The notes beneath the pieces are model-generated. The model saw nothing but the letters and a program-made list of their open reading frames with translations. It searched no databases and was not told the DNA's origin. Shown here piece by piece: positions 51,316-53,030 of a stretch of DNA of 53,030 nt (position 1 is its first letter; the number at the start of each line of letters is the position of its first letter). Source of the stretch: Rhodococcus sp. KRD197 (GTDB lineage: Bacteria > Actinomycetota > Actinomycetes > Mycobacteriales > Mycobacteriaceae); NCBI RefSeq assembly GCF_017168235.1, contig NZ_JABFAO010000010.1:155623-208652 (forward strand), in the 5' to 3' direction. The position numbers and the translations under genes were made by a program.

Positions 51316-51624
51316 TCACGGTCTCTTGGTACGGGGTGGTCGTGTCGCTGGTCCTCGTCTCGTGGTGCGCTTCCGATCCACTGCATCGATGTCTTCGTTG
51401 ATGGTTCGGCGAAGTTTCCTGAGGGTCAGTGCCGACAGCGGCAGGCTTGCTGCGAGTGCGATGAGAAGAACCAACACGAAGGGGATGTCGAGACTGGTCA
51501 GCGCGTCGACGGCCAAAAGCACTCCTGCGGCCACGCACACGAGGAGCAGGCGCACGACGTTGTAAGCCAGCACATGTAGGGCAAGCCGTCCTCGAGCAGT
51601 TGAGGGTGTGCGGATCAGTGGCAT
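51316..51624 (-). CDS. DUF4229-like small membrane protein
   Basis: 102 residues: GRLALHVLAYNVVRLLLVCV, AAGVLLAVDALTSLDIPFVL and VLLIALAASLPLSALTLRKL form two membrane helices with the YN-x-x-R-L pattern of DUF4229, followed by a basic tail with Arg/Pro (RTTRRGPATRPPRTKRP). ATG 51624 follows AGGACAG. The larger overlapping open frame upstream is a shadow of the CtaG gene. Function unknown; it lies 65 bp after the CtaG-like gene on the same strand. Confidence 0.75.
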   Translation of the reverse strand: MPLIRTPSTARGRLALHVLAYNVVRLLLVCVAAGVLLAVDALTSLDIPFVLVLLIALAASLPLSALTLRKLRRTINEDIDAVDRKRTTRRGPATRPPRTKRP

Positions 51625-51689
51625 CTGCTGTCCTGTCGTGCGTCGTGGCTCATCGTGCTTTCCATTCAGGCCGGTAAGAGTGTCTGGCG

Positions 51690-52652
51690 TCATCGTCCGG
51701 TGCGGGACCGGGTTTCGGTGCCGATCTGTTTGAGGAAGTCGTTGTAAGCGTTCAGTTCGCTGTATCCGTCCTCTTCGGCTTGGCGATCCGCGACGGCCGA
51801 TTCCTCTTTTTCGTCCCGGTTCCATTGAATGCAGAAGATGAGCACGACCAGTAGGGCGACCGGTTCGCCGTAGGACCACGCCAACGCTCCGGCGAGCTTC
51901 TGATCGGATACCGGATCGATGCCCCATTCCGGGGGTGGGAAGGCGAAGGTCGCCAGCATTGGGGTGCTCGACATCATCAAGATGACACCGAAGAACACGT
52001 GCAGCGGCATCTCGACGAACAGGTCGAACAACCGGCCCAGATTGCTCTGCCGAACGGGGAGGGGGCCGACGGCGAGCACAGGGATGATGAACAGCAGCCC
52101 GCTGGCGAAGAAGAAGATCTCCATCGATACGTGCCCGATGACTGTGATGGCGAGAACATCGAAGATCGACGACAGATACAGCCCGTAATAGCTGAAAAGG
52201 AACAACGGGATCGTCAGCCCGGGATGGAGAGCGATGCGTCCGGCGCGGCTACGCAACCCCGTCAGCGCCGCGATCAGTACCCACCTACCGGCTCCGTGAT
52301 GCGCGGTGGCTCGCAGGAGAAGTCGTCCGGGCGAACCCACCACCAACAACGGTGGGATGGTCATCGACAACGTCAGATGCTGGAACATGAAGACGCTGAA
52401 CAGGCTGTAGCCGTAGCGTTCGATCTGCAGTCCGGTCACCAGGACCAGCGCCGCGCAACCGAGCAGAAAACTCGCACTCCGCCACCGCGACCATGCGATA
52501 CCTCGACCGCGGACCCGGTAGAGCCCCCAGCAGTACAGCCCGGCCATGACGACACCGGCGATCGGCAGGATCGGTAGGGGAGGAAGATCCCAGCTCAACA
52601 ACGCTGCCAGCGTCGGCGGCCCTTCCGGGGGAGCAACGGCAGCGATGATCAT
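51690..52652 (-). CDS. ctaG: Cytochrome c oxidase assembly factor, Caa3/CtaG-type
   Basis: 320-residue polytopic protein of the caa3-type oxidase assembly (CtaG) family, implicated in copper delivery to the oxidase. Helices include LPILPIAGVVMAGLYCWGLY and LFLFSYYGLYLSSIFDVLAI; family-typical motifs are MFQHLTLSMTIPPLLVVGSP, ATAHHGAGRW, and the conserved EMPLHVFFGVILMMSSTPML. The tail is soluble and charged. ATG 52652 is preferred to GTG 52658 because AGGGTGCCG spaces better for it. The CopC gene lies 10 bp upstream on the same strand, consistent with a copper-handling operon. Confidence 0.88.
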   Translation of the reverse strand: MIIAAVAPPEGPPTLAALLSWDLPPLPILPIAGVVMAGLYCWGLYRVRGRGIAWSRWRSASFLLGCAALVLVTGLQIERYGYSLFSVFMFQHLTLSMTIPPLLVVGSPGRLLLRATAHHGAGRWVLIAALTGLRSRAGRIALHPGLTIPLFLFSYYGLYLSSIFDVLAITVIGHVSMEIFFFASGLLFIIPVLAVGPLPVRQSNLGRLFDLFVEMPLHVFFGVILMMSSTPMLATFAFPPPEWGIDPVSDQKLAGALAWSYGEPVALLVVLIFCIQWNRDEKEESAVADRQAEEDGYSELNAYNDFLKQIGTETRSRTGR

Positions 52653-52662
52653 CGGCACCCTG

Positions 52663-53030
52663 TCATTGCTTGTTCTTGCCTCGGATCACCAGGGTCAGGG
52701 CGATGGCACCGAGACCGAGCACAGCCAGGCCCACGATCGAGAGCAGCATCATGGTGTTCTGTTTCGGTGGCCGGTCTTCGCTGGCGGACGGATTGTTGGG
52801 ATCGTAGGGCTGCGTTGCCGTGGTAGCAGGAGTCGGCGAGGTCGAGGTCGCACCGCTCTGCGACTGCTGTGCAGCGGCGTCCTGAGGGGTGGCGGTCGCC
52901 GCAACGTCGACGGAGAAACCGTACGATCCGGTGATCGGGTGCCCGTCCGCGGAGGTGACCCGGTAGCCGACGGTGTACTCCCCGTTGGGGAGTCCGTCCT
53001 CGAGCAGGACCGATACGTCGGGGCCCTCGA
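52663..53030 (-). CDS. CopC-domain copper-binding protein (5' part outside window)
   Basis: The C-terminal part of a CopC-type protein: LLEDGLPNGEYTVGYRVTSA followed by DGHPITGSYGFSV is the second half of the CopC fold, with the DGHP copper-site His. A Ser/Thr/Pro/Gln-rich linker and a membrane helix (MMLLSIVGLAVLGLGAIALT) precede the tail GKNKQ. Reads toward ctaG, 10 bp away, so the pair is an operon. The start and signal peptide lie beyond the right edge. Confidence 0.85.
   Translation of the reverse strand, partial: EGPDVSVLLEDGLPNGEYTVGYRVTSADGHPITGSYGFSVDVAATATPQDAAAQQSQSGATSTSPTPATTATQPYDPNNPSASEDRPPKQNTMMLLSIVGLAVLGLGAIALTLVIRGKNKQ

Noticed and set aside
1..53030. CRISPR array, rRNA genes, phage structural genes or a restriction/defence cassette
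   Set aside because: No regularly spaced repeats, no rRNA sequence, no terminase, capsid or portal, and no nuclease or methylase defence pair were seen on either strand.

Overview
The window reads as chromosomal DNA of a GC-rich mycolic-acid actinobacterium, most likely Rhodococcus or a close relative. The basis is a complete mce4-type sterol uptake locus with its cholesterol side-chain genes, followed by otsA, in an arrangement close to that of Mycobacterium tuberculosis, together with thrE and the codon and GC bias. The first bases (8-26) are the Nextera transposase mosaic end, so the left edge is a contig end that still carries adapter.

Layout. 0-3.3 kb: a nitronate monooxygenase (5' partial), a family 2 glycosyltransferase, a methyltransferase and a YgaP-like membrane protein. 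3.3-6.1 kb: a thiol-redox island (55-aa Cys-rich protein, CPVC membrane protein, DsbA-like CPFC protein, CcdA-like protein, three-helix protein) with two ATACCC-NNNN-GGGTAT operators of CsoR/CstR type. 6.1-22.6 kb: the sterol locus. fadE26-fadE27-fadD17 lie on the minus strand; fdxD, an hsd4A-like gene, yrbE4A, yrbE4B and mce4A-F lie on the plus strand; two Mce-associated membrane genes follow but are separated from mce4F by a convergent esterase gene. Six to seven KstR-like boxes (TNNAACNNGTTNNA) sit at the expected promoters. 22.6-35.7 kb: otsA, a strongly asymmetric heterodimeric ABC exporter, a TetR-MDR pair with tandem operators, an NQO/GlxA-like AraC pair, two coiled-coil stress-type proteins, a hydrolase, an orphan mbtH, thrE and tRNA-Thr(TGT).

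35.7-51.2 kb is accessory. Next to tRNA-Thr lies a tyrosine integrase overlapping a HTH regulator, divergent from an excisionase-like gene. Plasmid-type genes follow: parA, a small partition partner, a DUF2637 membrane protein, a DnaB N-terminal-like protein, and two exact TTATCCACA DnaA boxes beside a strong hairpin. This looks like an integrated plasmid or ICE with its own replication and partition functions. No second tRNA-Thr 3' end was found by eye, so its right boundary is open. A DUF6412 / ABC ATPase / DUF6297 permease cluster comes next, then a possible microORF with a perfect Shine-Dalgarno but an ATC start, then a Tn554-type transposition module (tnpA-tnpB-tnpC, minus strand) and two small unknown genes.

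51.3-53.0 kb returns to chromosomal-type genes: a DUF4229 membrane protein, a Caa3/CtaG-like assembly protein and the 3' part of a CopC-domain copper protein running off the window.

All assignments come from reading the sequence and remembered family knowledge; no database search was run.
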